From contig NC_030808.1 in the NCBI RefSeq assembly GCF_001704415.2, positions 134,741,089-134,805,088 of the forward strand: 64,000 nt of DNA, in the 5' to 3' direction. A program made the position numbers and the translations under genes. The notes beneath the pieces were generated by a model. The model did not search any database. It saw only the letters and a list, made by a program, of their open reading frames with translations, and was not told the DNA's origin. The stretch comes from Capra hircus. Lineage: Eukaryota > Chordata > Mammalia > Artiodactyla > Bovidae. Shown here in pieces: positions 22,794 through 35,199 of this stretch (its first letter is position 1; each line of letters opens with the position of its first letter).

Positions 22794-23016
22794 CAGTTGA
22801 CCCTTGAACAGTGTGGATTTGAGCTCTGCAGGTCCACTTCCATGTAGATTTTTTTTTCAGTGATAAATGTTGCAGTATCATATAGCCTGTGGCTGGTTGA
22901 GTCTATGGGTGTGGAGGAACTGGGGATATGAATGGCTGACTATAAGTTATATGCAGATTTTTGACTTGTGCAGAGGGTCAGCTCCCCTCACCCCTGTGTT
23001 CTTCAAGAATCAACTG
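22794..23016. mobile_element. Tigger-type (TcMar) MITE
   Basis: Inverted ends CAGTTGACCCTTGAACAGTG and, at the right, TTCTTCAAGAATCAACTG. A TA lies just left of the first C. Internal GCAGAGGGTCAGCTCCCCTC is typical of this pogo-derived family. Confidence 0.75.
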
Positions 23017-23217
23017 TGCAGGATAAAGCAGATTATTATTTTGACTGTGTTTTGAATAGTTACATAAAATCTCTACTTGGTGGTATATTTTGACATGTTT
23101 CAGAATTGAAATCCACATGTAATGTCCAGATAACTCATTTTTGCTCTGCGAAGAGATTGATTTTTAATATGTCTTCCTCTCCACACCTACATTTAGACTG
23201 AAAATGTAGCTGGTATC

Positions 23218-23280
23218 ATATTGATCAAAAGGTTAAGAGTAACACCTTGTGGAAAAACCCAAACTTTTTGGCCAACCCAG
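23218..23280. mobile_element. Mariner-type MITE fragment abutting the RYK terminal exon
   Basis: The right end CAAACTTTTTGGCCAACCCAG followed by TA matches the inverted end of a common ruminant mariner-derived MITE. The left part is shortened or diverged. It lies 41 bp before the terminal exon. Confidence 0.65.
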
Positions 23281-23321
23281 TATATCGTCAATAGGCAAAT
23301 TTTCTGGTTTTGTCACTGCAG

Positions 23322-23433
23322 ATTTGCTGTGATGGCTTGTTGCTGGGCCTTAGATCCGGAGGAGAGGCCCAAGTTCCAGCAGCTGGTCCAGTGTCTCACA
23401 GAGTTCCATGCAGCCCTGGGGGCCTACGTCTGA
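23322..23433 (+). CDS. RYK: RYK terminal coding exon with stop codon
   Basis: The exon starts after TTTTGTCACTGCAG with a single A that completes the split Leu codon. It then encodes 36 residues from FAVMACCWALDPEERPKF to the C-terminus HAALGAYV, and ends at TGA 23431-23433. This is kinase subdomain XI, with the conserved Arg of the EERPKF motif, followed by the short RYK C-terminal tail. The frame also stays open leftward into the intron as far as 23221, so the apparent ATG at 23221 is not a real start. A mariner-type MITE ends about 40 bp upstream, so the branch point lies in a short remaining window or inside the MITE. There is no sign of a frameshift or premature stop in either exon. Confidence 0.95.
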
Positions 23434-23755
23434 CTCTGCTCTCACAGTCTCACAGCGTCAGGAGGAACGTGCCTGCTGGGCCTGCTTGGAGCCAATCTTG
23501 GATGCCACATACGTCACGCAGCACCACAGAAGCACATTTGTCTTCCAGAACACCATGCCTTAGGAATGCTTTAGAATTTGAACTATATAAGACAGACTTA
23601 ATGATATGGGATATTTTCTAGATATCACTTTTATTAGATTGAACGGAAAATGTTTGTGTAAATTTTTTGGCCAAAATTTTTTTAAACATAGTTAACTTTG
23701 GACTAGGGTACATTGTTACAAAATAAATAAACAGTTTTTTAAATTGTTTAAACAT
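23434..23755 (+). other. RYK: RYK 3' UTR, proximal form
   Basis: This non-coding sequence follows the RYK stop codon. It is free of recognisable repeats and ends shortly after two overlapping AATAAA hexamers. The right edge is an estimate, about 25 bases past the hexamers; the exact cleavage site cannot be read from sequence. Confidence 0.6.
23722..23731 (+). promoter_or_regulatory. RYK: Tandem overlapping poly(A) signals of RYK
   Basis: AATAAATAAA gives two overlapping canonical AATAAA hexamers 289 bases after the stop codon. The following 50 bases are T- and TG-rich (for example ATGGATGTTTGG), as expected of a downstream element. Confidence 0.65.
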
Positions 23756-23784
23756 GGATGTTTGGAATAGCTATCTTAGTGCCA

Positions 23785-25624
23785 ACTGCTTTTTTTTTTT
23801 TTTTTTTTTACTTCATCATGTAGGTGATTCACCTTTAAAGTTTTTTGTTTGTTTGTTTTAATATCACCAGTCTTGGGAATGGTTTGTCTTCAAGATGCAG
23901 TACTTTTTCTTAGGGAAAAAAAAAAAAAGAAAAAAATGTTGGTTTGCCTTGTACAGGAAAAGCTAATGTTGGAGGAAGAAAACTTAAAGAAAAGCTAGAG
24001 AGGAAAAAAGAAAAATACTTACTAGAAATAGAAACTGGCCTTTCATGGAAAATTGTTTCTTTTTTTATTTGTTTAATGGAAAAGGGTTCTGCTTTCTTAT
24101 TTTGGGGGAAGTAGGAACTGAGTTCATTGAAACATCTTAAATTTGGCAGAACCTAGCATTTCTGAGAGCCAGGAGTGGGCTTGGGGGCAGGTCAACAGTA
24201 AACAATGGTGATTTTATTTATTTTTACTCTTTGGAAAGGAGATAACAGAATTCCAGAAAGTGAAATCCTGTTTTTATAGTTAAGACTCCCTTTTCTTGCA
24301 CCTAGAATAGTGCTATGCACAGAATGGGTGCGTGAGTGTTTTGAGTTAAAAAATGTAAATAGGTAGATTTTGTGCTTATTTTCAAGGCTGACTTAAGTAT
24401 AAAATTTTTTTTTTTAAAGAAAACACTTGAAAAATTAAAATATTTGTTTTATATTATGACAGTATTGAAAATGTTCTTCATGATGAATGATTGTTTGTGT
24501 CTGATAAGTCTCTGAACACACAGCAGCTGGACACCCTGTTTCGTTTCATGCATGTCTCACTCAGGCTCCCAAGCCCTAACACAAGTGCAGTCGACTCTAC
24601 TCAGCCACCAGGTTCTAATAAAAAGTTGAGAGTATTATTACAGGACAGTATTAAAACACTAAAGCTTTTCTCCAGAGCCATTAAATTTAGGGTATATGTG
24701 TTTATGCTTGGCTATAGTTGGCCTAAGGCAGAGGTGGTTGGGCCTCTTAAATGTTAATAGCTAGGCCTTGCAGGTGCCTGCCTCTGCTCCCATCCTCAGG
24801 AGAGAGAGTAGAGAGAGTACGTAGCAGTTGAAGGCTTTTGCTCTTGTTAAAAGGAGCTTTATGAATCAGCAGTTCATTTGGGGAAATAGCTTACATGGTT
24901 CGTGCTCTGCTACAAGCAGCCAAGACCATGGTCTCTCTGGGTGCTCCTTTTTAATACTGGTTCTTCGGTTTTATGAAATACTCAGCCGCCTAAAGGGCCA
25001 GCTCTTTGAACTTTGTAAGTCATAGAAGTTTGGGTTCACAACCTGCAATCTTAGAAGACATTCAGTCAACAAATATTTATAGCATTTACTGTATATTATT
25101 ATGCACATGAAGTGAGCAGTTAAGCTCTGGCATCACTTCTAACATTCAGTGCATGTTTTTAAGTGTTCGGGATAGTATGTTTAGATATCACAGTTCAGTA
25201 CACAAGATCAGTTCAGAGAAAAAAGTGCTGTCATTGACTTCTACCCTAAGTTAGCATGTGGTAAGAGGTGCTCTCAATTTGCTTGGATGTGCAGTGCCTG
25301 TAACCGTATCTCTGTTTATAAGTTATTTTATGTTTGTATATTTGTTTTAGAAGTGGTTTAAGACTTAGATAGGTTTTTCTTGCTGAACTGCTTGGAGTCA
25401 TTGACTGCAACAAAAACAGCAGTTATAAGATTTCCATGGCTGGTCTCGTTCCAGTGGTTTGTGGATATTACTGAATAGATTTTGTAGAAGATGTAATTTT
25501 TATAGGAAAGAAGCAAATTGGCAAAGCGCTGATGTGGTATAAGCTAGTGACAAAGAACACTGTTACATTCTCTCCTTATAACAACCCCATTGTAAGAAAA
25601 TTTTCTTTCTAAAAGTAAGGAAGT
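23785..25624. other. Repeat-poor sequence downstream of RYK
   Basis: It begins with a run of about 20 T (near 23790-23809). Possible distal 3' UTR to about 24640. Otherwise no gene or repeat was recognised. Confidence 0.4.
24617..24622 (+). promoter_or_regulatory. Candidate distal poly(A) signal
   Basis: An AATAAA lies 1.18 kb after the RYK stop codon in repeat-poor sequence. A UTR of about 1.2 kb would agree with the roughly 3-kb RYK mRNA known in mammals. Isolated hexamers occur by chance, so this is only a candidate. Confidence 0.3.
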
Positions 25625-27055
25625 TTGGGTTATTCATTCAGTTTGTATTTACTGAGATCCCACTGTACATCTGGCCTTCAAGATATGCAGGGAACAAGAC
25701 ATTGATGTCCCTCCCATTTTAGGTCTCACATTCTAGTTAGAAGACTCAGGTAATGAACACAAGCAAGATTTTGGTAAGTGTTATAAAAGAAAAAAATACA
25801 GGGTGGTATCAGAGAGAGTAACTTTAAGTGTCTTCAGCCAGGCTTCTCTGGGCAGCTGGCATTTGAGTTGAGATCTGAATGACAAAAAGCCAGCCATGAG
25901 ACAATCCAGACAGAAGGGACATCCTTAGAAGCCTGAAAGCAGGAATGAGCTGACCTCCAGTGTCAGCCATCCCTGTTCATTCTCCAGCTGCTGCCACTGG
26001 AAGAAGAGAATAAAGGCCAGTGTGGCCAGAATGTTGTTGGGGAAGAGGGCGGCAGAGGAGATGCAGAGACAGACCTGTTTGGGGAGGGTAGACTGTAAGC
26101 CAGGCGACACATTCATGTTCTAAATACAATGGAATTTCATTCAAGGAGTGTTTAAATAAGGGTGTGACGTGGTCTGCATGGCTTTTACAGAATATTATGC
26201 CAACTTCTTGTGAAGATTAGACAGTAGGGAGGCAAGGGTGAAGGTAATGAGACTGTAAGAAACTGTTGCATAGTTTAGGAGAGACAAGATAGGGGTTTGG
26301 GACTAATCTGAGTAGTGCAGGAAGTCAGGAGGAAAAGATTGGACCTGATTTGTTGGATGTTGGAGGGTGGGGTGAAGAAAGAAAGAGCACAATCAGAATG
26401 ATAATTTGACACTTGAATGTATAGTTGAATCTGTATGGCCAAACTATACACTGAGATGGAAAAAAAAACCCAAAACCTCAGAACAGGATTATGCTTTGGC
26501 AGGGGAAATCAGTAACTTTGTGTAAGCCATGTTTGAGATGCCGATTGGTAATCTAAGTGGAGATTGTTAAGGAGATAGCTGAGAACCTGCAGCTCAGGGA
26601 GGAGGTCTTGGTGAACATTTAAGTGTAGGAGTGTAACATGTGGATCATATTTAAAGCCATGGCATTGGATGAACTTGCTTTGGGAGCAGTTACAGATGGA
26701 GAGAAGATCCTGGGACTGAGTCCTGAGCACTCCAACTGGTAATGGTCTAGTGAAAGAAGAAAAACTAACAAAAGACTGAGCAGAAACCACTCTACTTGGA
26801 AAAAGCAACAACAACAAAAACAGGAAACAGGAAAGAAAGTATTTCAAAATGGAGGAAGAAGCCTGTGTGGGATTTGGCATTATGGAATTATTGGCAGAAG
26901 CAGTAGGACCTGGAGCAAGTTGAAGTGTAAATACTAGGTGGGAAAGTGGAGACCTTACTTGAATGTTTTGCTGTGAAGGGAAATGGTGCTGTAATTAAGA
27001 GATCAGAGAGGTACTGGGGTAAGGGGGTGTGGGGAGTGGGCACAGGCATGTTTGT
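25625..27055 (-). mobile_element. L2 LINE remnant
   Basis: On the - strand the frame at 26509-26880 contains IQCHGFKYDPHVTLLHLNVH and LLPELQVLSYLLNNLHLDYQ. These resemble the L2 reverse transcriptase around its YADD site, with the catalytic motif decayed. The 25.6-kb end resembles the L2 3' region. Confidence 0.65.
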
Positions 27056-27299
27056 TTTCCAGGTGAAGATACAGTATCAGGAAACATTTCCCTGTTCATG
27101 GGAATGACTAAGCAGAGGGAGAAAAATCCCTTGGGTGTGGAGTCCTCTTCATTCTTATCATTTGGTCTGCAAGCGTGAAAACCTCTCTAGCCACCAATCT
27201 CTTTCTCTGTGGTAAAGGTTATGTTTTTACTGGGGCGGGGGGAATGTGAGGGTGAAGGGAAGTGGTGCACAGAACTTTTAACGTTTCCATCATATGAAA

Positions 27300-27475
27300 A
27301 CCTGAGCCCACATGCCCCAGAGCCTGTGTTCTGCAACAAGAGACGCCACTGCAATGAGAAGCCAGCACACAACAGCTGGAGAGGAACCCTGCTCACCACA
27401 ACTGCAGAAAAGTCCTGCAGCAACGAGGACCCAGTACAGCCAAAATAAATAAGGAAAATTATTTTTTTAAAAAGA
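27300..27475 (+). mobile_element. CHR-type SINE, 3' half
   Basis: AACAAGAGACGCCACTGCAA and GCAACGAGGACCCAGTACAG, followed by an A-rich tail, match the long CHR form. The 5' head is missing. Confidence 0.7.
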
Positions 27476-28180
27476 TGGAAATTGATTATATTTGAAATTA
27501 TTCCTCTGAGCAAATAATAGTATGCCATTTGTTCATATTTGGTTTATCAGTATTTCAAAACTAAAACATTTTTTAGCAATCTGTTTTCGGAGAGGGGTAA
27601 GCACCCCCTTGGGGATATACAAAACTGGTAAAAATACATATAGTTTGAAAATAAAATAACTACCCTTTTTAAAAAAATTAAGGCCCACTGCATGGCATCT
27701 GAATGTTCCATTTGGAATCCACTTTTTTGTGTCTTTCTGAACTTTTTTTTTTCACCTTCTTGGCCCCATGAATCAGTCCTGCTGATGTTAGCTATCATGC
27801 ATGATCGCTTGGCTGCAAGCGATCAAAACATGATTATAATCACTTAACGAAGTACAGGCTTATTTCTTCACATAACTCCAGAGAGAGAGAAGCCAGAGTT
27901 GGTGTGGGGATTCCAGGGTATCACCCATTACCCACTGCCTCCATTTTGGCTACTCTCTCAGCTTTAACATGTTTTTGTTGTGAGAGACCCCAGGGCCTAG
28001 ATTTGTAGTAGGCAGAAAGATGAGAAAAGGATGAAAGGCAAAAGGCATGAGTTAGTTGAGTCTTTTCCTTGAGGAGACAACTTATCCGTAGTGTACTTCC
28101 ACCAGCGCCTTACCGGCCAGAGCTGTAGCACATGGGCACCCCAGCAGTCCACCATCTTGGGAAATAAAGTTTTATTGGAT
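27476..28180. other. Unassigned sequence
   Basis: No recognised element or gene. Confidence 0.35.
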
Positions 28181-28184
28181 TTTT

Positions 28185-28545
28185 TTCAAAGATTTATTGA
28201 GATTTAATTCACATATTGCCCTTCCAGTGTACAACCCTGGTTTTCAGTACATTTATAGACCTGTGTGATCACCACAATTGAATTCATTTTTACCAATGCG
28301 ACAAGAAAAAACCCCATACTCGTCAGCAGTCGCTCCTAATTCCATTCCTACCCTGCCCTCGGCAACCACAAGTGTGTTTTCTGTCTCTCTAGATTTGCCT
28401 GTCCTAGACCTTTGATGGAAATGGTATCATATAGCATTTAACTTTTTATGTCTAACCTCTTTCATGTAGCATAACGTTTTGGGATTCATGCATATGTTAG
28501 CATATTCAGTGTTTCTTTTTATGCAGAATTTTCCATTGTAATGAA
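28185..28545 (-). mobile_element. Old L1 3' UTR fragment
   Basis: TTATTGAGATTTAATTCACA, TGTGTGATCACCACAATTGA and TAGATTTGCCTGTCCTAGAC are hallmarks of an antisense L1M 3' region. Confidence 0.75.
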
Positions 28546-28600
28546 TATATATGTATGTATATGTGTGTATATATGCATGCATGTATGTAAACATATACTG
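28545..28600. repeat. (TATG)n-like simple repeat
   Basis: Alternating TATATGTATG, TGTGTATATA and GCATGCATG at the end of the L1 fragment. Confidence 0.75.
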
Positions 28601-28609
28601 TTCATCAGT

Positions 28610-30485
28610 TTATGCACATTTGAGCACAAATATTGAACAAGATTTACCTTCCATTGGTAAGGAAGTAGGGATGGCTGTTGGTGGGCAGCTAGCACTGTCT
28701 GCCCTTGTGCAGAAATGGGGTAAGGGGCTGGTCCCTGGGCTCCTTTAGCAGTATCGCTGCTTCAGAGTTCTGTCAGTTTGAGAGGAGGTACAGTGGTTGT
28801 GAAGCCTTGCCCAGTGTAAGGAGGGCCCAGTCAGCCTGTTTTTGGGTTGGTGAGTACTGCCGTTATTTGAGAAAGCCAGATCGGGACAACTGCCTAACAT
28901 TTGAGCCTCTATATCCAGAAAACCCTACTATTCCACCATGATTGCTGTTCCCTTGGCCTCAGCCCTACTATTTTCCACCAGTCCATAATTCTGCCGCCAC
29001 TTTATAGGTTTGGCCTTGTGGGGATATTTTTGTTCTCAGCGTTTGGCCTGCAGTATTTCCCACCAGGTGCCTTTCCTCTAGCTTCAGTCTCACTACCTAG
29101 AGCCTTTGGGATTAGCTGTCTGTCTCCATAAAAATTCTTAGTAAAAGAGCTTAAACATTTGTTTATTCATTTAATGAAATATCACGTGAATTTATTGGAC
29201 TATATTTTATATGCTTTTTAAAGACTTTGCATTCATGTAAGGTTTGTTAATTTTGAATTGAAAGTATTTGGTGACAGTGTTACTTAATATACATCTAAAG
29301 AACATCTTAGATGTTGTCTGCATAACTCAGAGAACAGGACATTCTGGACACTGGTGGACTTGAGGAGGAATTGGTCATAGGCCCTGGCCTCAGAAAAGTG
29401 CTGGAGTTCATATTCTGAATGAAGCTCGCTCATCTGACTCTGACTTGTTCAGGCCAAAATAGGTGTGACTTGACCGTAATCTCTTCATCAGGAAATGCAA
29501 TGTCTTGATAAACCTGTGTTTAAGTTTTGTGTCGGAATCTCTAGGCAGTGTCCCTCTGGCCTTTGCTCTTTTTCCCCCCTCTTAGATACCCGCAAGATGA
29601 CCCGACTGAAAGGAGGGCAGTTTTATTTGACCTGCCAGGCATTCTTGGTCAGTTCATCAGACTCTTGTCTCGGTGGGGTAGTGGGGGGAGGGGGGGTTAA
29701 GTACTCCCTAGCGGGTCCTTCCAGCCTCTTCTGGGAAGGCAGGAAGAGGAAGAGACAGGAGGCCGCAGCCAGGCACTGCTGGGCTTTGTGGAAACCTGGG
29801 GCTAGCTCTGCCCTGAGGGCCTGCCCCGTCCCCACAGCCCTTGCTGGCCACCCTGGCCGTCTTACTGCCAGCCTCAACATCAGACTCATGTGTCATGTCC
29901 CTCTGAAAGGAACATCCTTCCCTTTCCACAGGAGGCAACACTTCAAATGTATGTAAACAATAGAATAAGATTTAAAAGTACATGTAAAGATTGTTTCCTG
30001 CCTCCCTCAAATCATCTTAGCGTAGAGCTGATAATATCATCGCACTTTAGAGCTGAAAAATGGATATCCTAAGTTCTATTTTAGGAAACTGAATTCAGTG
30101 TCACTTCCCAGACACAGGATAAAAAATAGGCTTTTTCATATGGTGATTTTTAGGGAGTGGGTGTTTTTTTCCAGCAAGGGAAGTAGACATTAATACTGGA
30201 GTAGTCACTAATATTCCAAAAGTGGGCATTTTAATATCTATCTGTCTAGTTAGTGAATGTTTTATTATTTTAGATCTGTGGGCAGGTTTGGTAGTTTTGG
30301 AACATAGCATTCAAGGAAAAATGTCAAGAAAGATTTCTGGGGTAAATGGCCAATGTGTCATGAAGGACTTTATTTATTTATTGCAAGGTTTAGACTGAGT
30401 TTTGTAGGTGATGGAGATTCAGTGAAAGGCCTCCATCTAAGGTGGTGTGGTCACGTTTGTTTTACTGGCTGGTGGTCATTGCTGA
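28610..30485. other. Unassigned intergenic sequence
   Basis: GC-richer in places, for example 29680-29860 with a G-run. The overlapping short frames on both strands lack domains. No repeat was assigned with confidence. Confidence 0.35.
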
Positions 30486-30640
30486 CTAACACCAGGCATT
30501 ATCTCAGTTATCCGCACAGTCCTGTTCAGTAGTACTGTCATCTCCATTTTGCAGTGGAGGAAAGGAATGCTGAGGTGGGTTGCACAGGTAGTATGTGGTG
30601 GAGCTGTGAATTCCATCCAGGGAGTCTGATCAGAGCTCAG
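30486..30640 (-). mobile_element. MIR SINE
   Basis: Sequence such as TGTCATCTCCATTTTGCAGT and GTGGTGGAGCTGTGAATTCC matches the reversed MIR core and B-box region. Confidence 0.65.
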
Positions 30641-31970
30641 GGAAAAGGACACCAGCCACTGGGATAGAGGAGAGTATTGCAGGGCTGTGGGGGACTTGGT
30701 GGACCCTGCTTGCTCATCTCCACATTTGTTGTGCATAAGGGACAGGATTGTTGAGAGTGAAAGTCGGATGGGGGCCTGATAAACATGAGAGCTGGAAGCT
30801 TTTACTACGGGAAATTGGCAAGGGAGCTGATCAGAATCAAGTGAAGGTGGATCTTAGCTGAGGCCTGGAGACAGGACTGCCCTGATCAGTTAGGGCATTG
30901 TTCTGCATACTTTTGACTGTACTTGAATCTGCTATAACAAGGAGTGGGTTAGATACGATAAACATTGATTTTCTCTCATGTTACAGTCCTAAGGGAGGAG
31001 AGTGGAGTGACTCATTTTCCAGAACCTCTCAGGGTCCTCAGTCCTTCTGTCTTGTTCCACCATCCCATCAACTGCTAATGTGGCCACAGCCAGGTCTCTG
31101 CCGCAGCAGTGTTCCAGCTCCTGAGAGCAGAAGCGGAAAGCAAGCAGTTTCTTTTCAGGTAAGGGAGAGGGAAGTTGTGCACATCACTTCTGTTCACATT
31201 CCACTGGTGGGACCTTAGACACCCAGCTACAAGGAATTCTGGGAAATGGGTCTAGTTAAACTACACTCCACCATTCCCAAATGAAACTCTACTATTGTGA
31301 GAGAAGAGAATAGATTTGGGGGCCAGCTCGGAGCCCACCACAGGAGAGAAGGCTGAATGTGGGGTTGATGAAGGATTGTAGTTTTTCTGGACAGGTGTAA
31401 GGGCAGCAGTGTGAGAAAGCTTCAGGTGTTGGTGAGACGTATTTCACATGATCAGCTGAGTCCCAGCTGGGCAAAGTAGTTAGGCCAGGATATTAAGGGC
31501 CTGGAGCCTTGCGTCATAGAGGCTGCAGAGTAGATGTGAGATTAAGTAGTAAGTGGTTGGAATAGGAGTTAGTGTTTTGTGGGTAGAGTAGGCTTGACGT
31601 TGGGTCTAGAAGTGGCGTAGTTCTGGGGGATGGGGGAGCCATGGCTTTGGGAGGGGGACTTGGGGACATGGTGGTGCCCAGAGGTGAGGCCGTCCCAGAG
31701 CATATTCAAGGTTCCCTGCACAGCAACCAGCACACAGGACCCTCCACCATCTGGGCCTGCCCTCTGCTCACATGCACCTTCTTCCCTTCCCTTGCTTTCT
31801 ACCCACCACACGAAGCCAGTTGTTCTTACACATATACCCTTTATATGACTTCTCCCATTCTCTCCCTTCCTGTAAATGTGCACCACACCACACTTCCCTT
31901 CCGTCTAGGTAAAGCCTCACCTGCAGAAACCACCACACATTTCATCTCTCCCAAGAGACTGTCCTTTTAA
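30641..31970. other. Unassigned intergenic sequence
   Basis: No gene or element recognised. Short frames at 31569-31970 occur on both strands and are typical of chance. Confidence 0.35.
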
Positions 31971-31974
31971 AATT

Positions 31975-33035
31975 TAATGTTTAAAATCTTTTTTCAGTTT
32001 TGTTGAGGTATAATTGACAAAAGTTGTATATGATCAAGGTATGCATGTGATGGTTTCATATAAATATACGTTTTGAAATGATCACCACAAGCAAGCGGAT
32101 TAGCATTCATTGCTTCACAGTCACCTTTTTTTTTTTTCCCACTGCTCCCACTCCCCGCCCCTCTGGCAGCCATCTGTTTGTCCCCTGCATCTGTAGATTG
32201 TTTCTCTTTTGTTTCTTCGTTTGGTTTTCAGGTTCCACATGTAAGTGAATTCACATAGTATTTATCTTTCTCTGACTTTTTTCACGTAGTATAATCCATG
32301 TTGTTGCAATGGCAAGATATTCTTTTTTATGTCTGAACAATACTCATGTGTGTGTGTATACACCACATCTTTATTCGTCTATGGACGGACATTTCAGTTG
32401 CTTCCATATCTTGGCTATTGTGAATAACGCTGCAGTGAACACAGGGATGCAGACAGGTTTTCAAATTAGTGTTTCTGTTTTCTTTGGGACAATACCAGAA
32501 GTAGAATTGCTGGGTTGTATGGTGGTTCAATTTTAATTTTTTGAGGAACCTCTGTACTCTTTTCCAGAGTAGCTGCTGCACCAATTTACCTTCCCACCAG
32601 TAGTGCATGAAGGGTCCCTTTTTTCCACATCCTTGCCAGCACTTGTTATTTTGTAATCTTTTTTATTATAGCCATTCTGACAGGTGTGAGGTACTATCTC
32701 ATTGTGGTTTTGGTCTGCATCTCCCTGACAGTTAATGATGCTGAACATCTTTTCTTGTGTCCATTGACCATTTCTATGTCTTTGGGAAAATGTCTATTCA
32801 GGTTCTCTGCCCATTTCGTAACTGGGTTGTTTTTTGGATGTTGACTTGTATGAGTTCTTTATATATTATGGATATTAACCCCTTATCATACTTATGGTTT
32901 ACAAATATCCTCTCCCATTCACAGGCTGCCTTTTTGTTTGGTTAATCATAATCTTTGCTGTGCAAAAGCTTTTAGTTCGACTTAGTCCAATTTCTTCATT
33001 TTTGCTTTTGTTTCCCTTATCTAAGAGGCTGTTCT
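31975..33035 (-). mobile_element. Old L1 3' region
   Basis: Antisense L1 with TGTTGAGGTATAATTGACAA (31993), GGTTTTCAGGTTCCACATGT, TTGGCTATTGTGAATAACGC (32411), GTAGAATTGCTGGGTTGTAT and TTTGCTGTGCAAAAGCTTTT. Confidence 0.82.
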
Positions 33036-35199
33036 TGAACCCTAGAATTTTAAAGCCTCCTCTTGGCTTCTGTCTGGGTACCAGCTAGCTTCCTCCTCTC
33101 TTATTTATAGTTTGTAACTGAAACTTGCATATGGCCAGTTTGGCCATTCCAGCCCTCTGTGTACACACTGCATATCTGTAACTAACTGGCAGTTTCTTTG
33201 CTTATGTTCGTGTCAAATTTCCAAGACAGGCCATCTGCTTGGCCCTGCCCATCTCATCTTTTCATGCCACAGCATAGCTAACTTGTGTGCTACCTGCCAT
33301 CAGCCAGCCAGTCACGTGCAGGAGAACAGAATGAGACTCACAGCTAGCCCGGCTGCTGCTTGTGCTGGGCTCAGTGCTGCGGCTGTGGCCGTGGGCACAG
33401 TGATGGGAAGAAAGGCAAGCTCCTCATTGCCTTGTTGTCCTGCCAGGCCCTGAGTGTAGGAGGGGCTTTTAGGGAGATACAAGTTGTTTGTCCTCACCGC
33501 TGAGGAATAAAGTTTCTATTGTACCAAAGGGATGGGATGAGCTGGCTGAGTATTGGGTTGTTGGTCTGTTCCTTCCACAAGAACACTGAGGAGCTCTGCC
33601 AGTTTCTGGGAATGGAGAAGGCTAGGAAGACATCTTGTTCTCACAGTCTGGTGTGAGTGGCAAGGTAGGACAGAAGAGGGGGTGCAGGGCAGATAACCAG
33701 CCAGTTATGGCACAGTGTTTATGAGAGGAAAGGCTCTGAAGCTGGGGCACCCCAGGTTTCCAGCCACACAGAACCTTATCCCCGGGCCCAATAAAACCAG
33801 CAAAGTCTGAACTCTAGGGGAGGGCATCGCCAGCATCTCCAGAGTTGTGGGGTGATCCCTGGAGGGGCAGTGGCTCCTGTTCTAAGAGGGAACTGCTCAA
33901 GCCACTCCTGTGGGATCGGAATGCTGCTAAGGGCTAGTGTGTGGGTTACGTGGACATGCATGCCCCTTGTCCGTGTGAGTGGGCATCACTTCTGTCCTGG
34001 AGTTTGGTTTTCTGACTGGTGTGAGGAGAGCCTATATTCTAAACCCAGTAGCTCAGACCACTGAGGTCCCAGAGTCTGGCTACAGTTTTGCACACACTCT
34101 GGGGTTGAGCCTCATCCTCACAGTAAGGCGATCATTCATGGTATCAGCTAGAAAGGGTCTGGCTGACCTCCTCCCCTGCTCCCCCCATTTTTATTAAAAC
34201 TTTTATTTGCAAATCCAGTTCTTTCTATCCAAAAATCTGTTTGTTGCAAAACAAATGCTCCATTTCCCAGAGATAAAAACCAAAAATGTCCATCTTGTGG
34301 AAAGCTGTATCACGTTAGGTGAGTTGTCTTCCTAGGATGGATGAGTGGAGTCTAGCCTGGCCTCCCAGCCCACACAGCATGGTTTCACCCAGGGCAGGAA
34401 CTGGTAGAAGTTGAGGGCACAGGCCTGAGGTAGTCCCATGAGGCTGGACCTCCCCCAGCCTCCCCGGAGCTGGCTCAGAGACTTTGACCCTGAACCTTTC
34501 AGGGAAGTCCCTGCGTGACTGTGCAGGAGAAGCGGGCCCTCACCCATGGGCCCTGCCCACCCTCTGGGCCTCTCAGGAATACAGACAGCTGCTCTTTTGT
34601 GGAAAACCCTCTGGGCTGCCATGCACTCATTAGTACCTTTCTTGCTAGGAACTCTGCTGGTCAGATGACAACATTCAGTGCCACTTAGTCTGAGAGACCA
34701 GCCTTGGTTCCTCTCTTTTTCTCACCCCCATACTCAATCCACTCCTTCTCAAATGTGCCCCTGCAGCACCACCCCCACCCCGCCGCTTCTCCACTCCATC
34801 ACCAACCCTGTTGTCCGGGCCTCCATTTCTCCTGCTAGGACACTTCAACCCCTTCCTAACGAAGCTGCCCTCCAGCCTCCCTTACTTCAGGCCGTGGTCC
34901 TCACAGCTGTCTGAGCTGAAGGCCCATTGGATCATCACAGTGGGCAAGTATGGCACAACTTGATTCTCCAGAACATGGACCCCAAAAGCCTGGGTAGGAA
35001 TTCCAGAAGGAATAGCACAGGAAGTATCACCTCCTTCCCCTGGAAGCTGTGGGTGAAGGGAGGAAACCACAGGAAACAGAGCAAGGCCAGGTTATGCTAG
35101 ACAGAGGACCTCTGGGCTGGAGTGTTCCCAGAAAAGAAGCCACCACTGTCTCGGTGGTCACCTGGAAGCCTTGAGTTCCCTGGGGCTCAGGGAAAAGGA
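33036..35199. other. Unassigned GC-richer intergenic sequence
   Basis: No repeat or gene was recognised. Short frames occur on both strands without conserved motifs. Confidence 0.35.

Noticed and set aside
23221..23321. In-frame extension of the RYK last exon up to an ATG at 23221
   Set aside because: The extension crosses a MITE and a good splice acceptor. The split Leu codon shows the exon starts at 23322.
29495..29956. 153-codon frame on the + strand
   Set aside because: Frames of similar length lie on the opposite strand, there is no recognisable domain, and it is GC-rich and likely chance.
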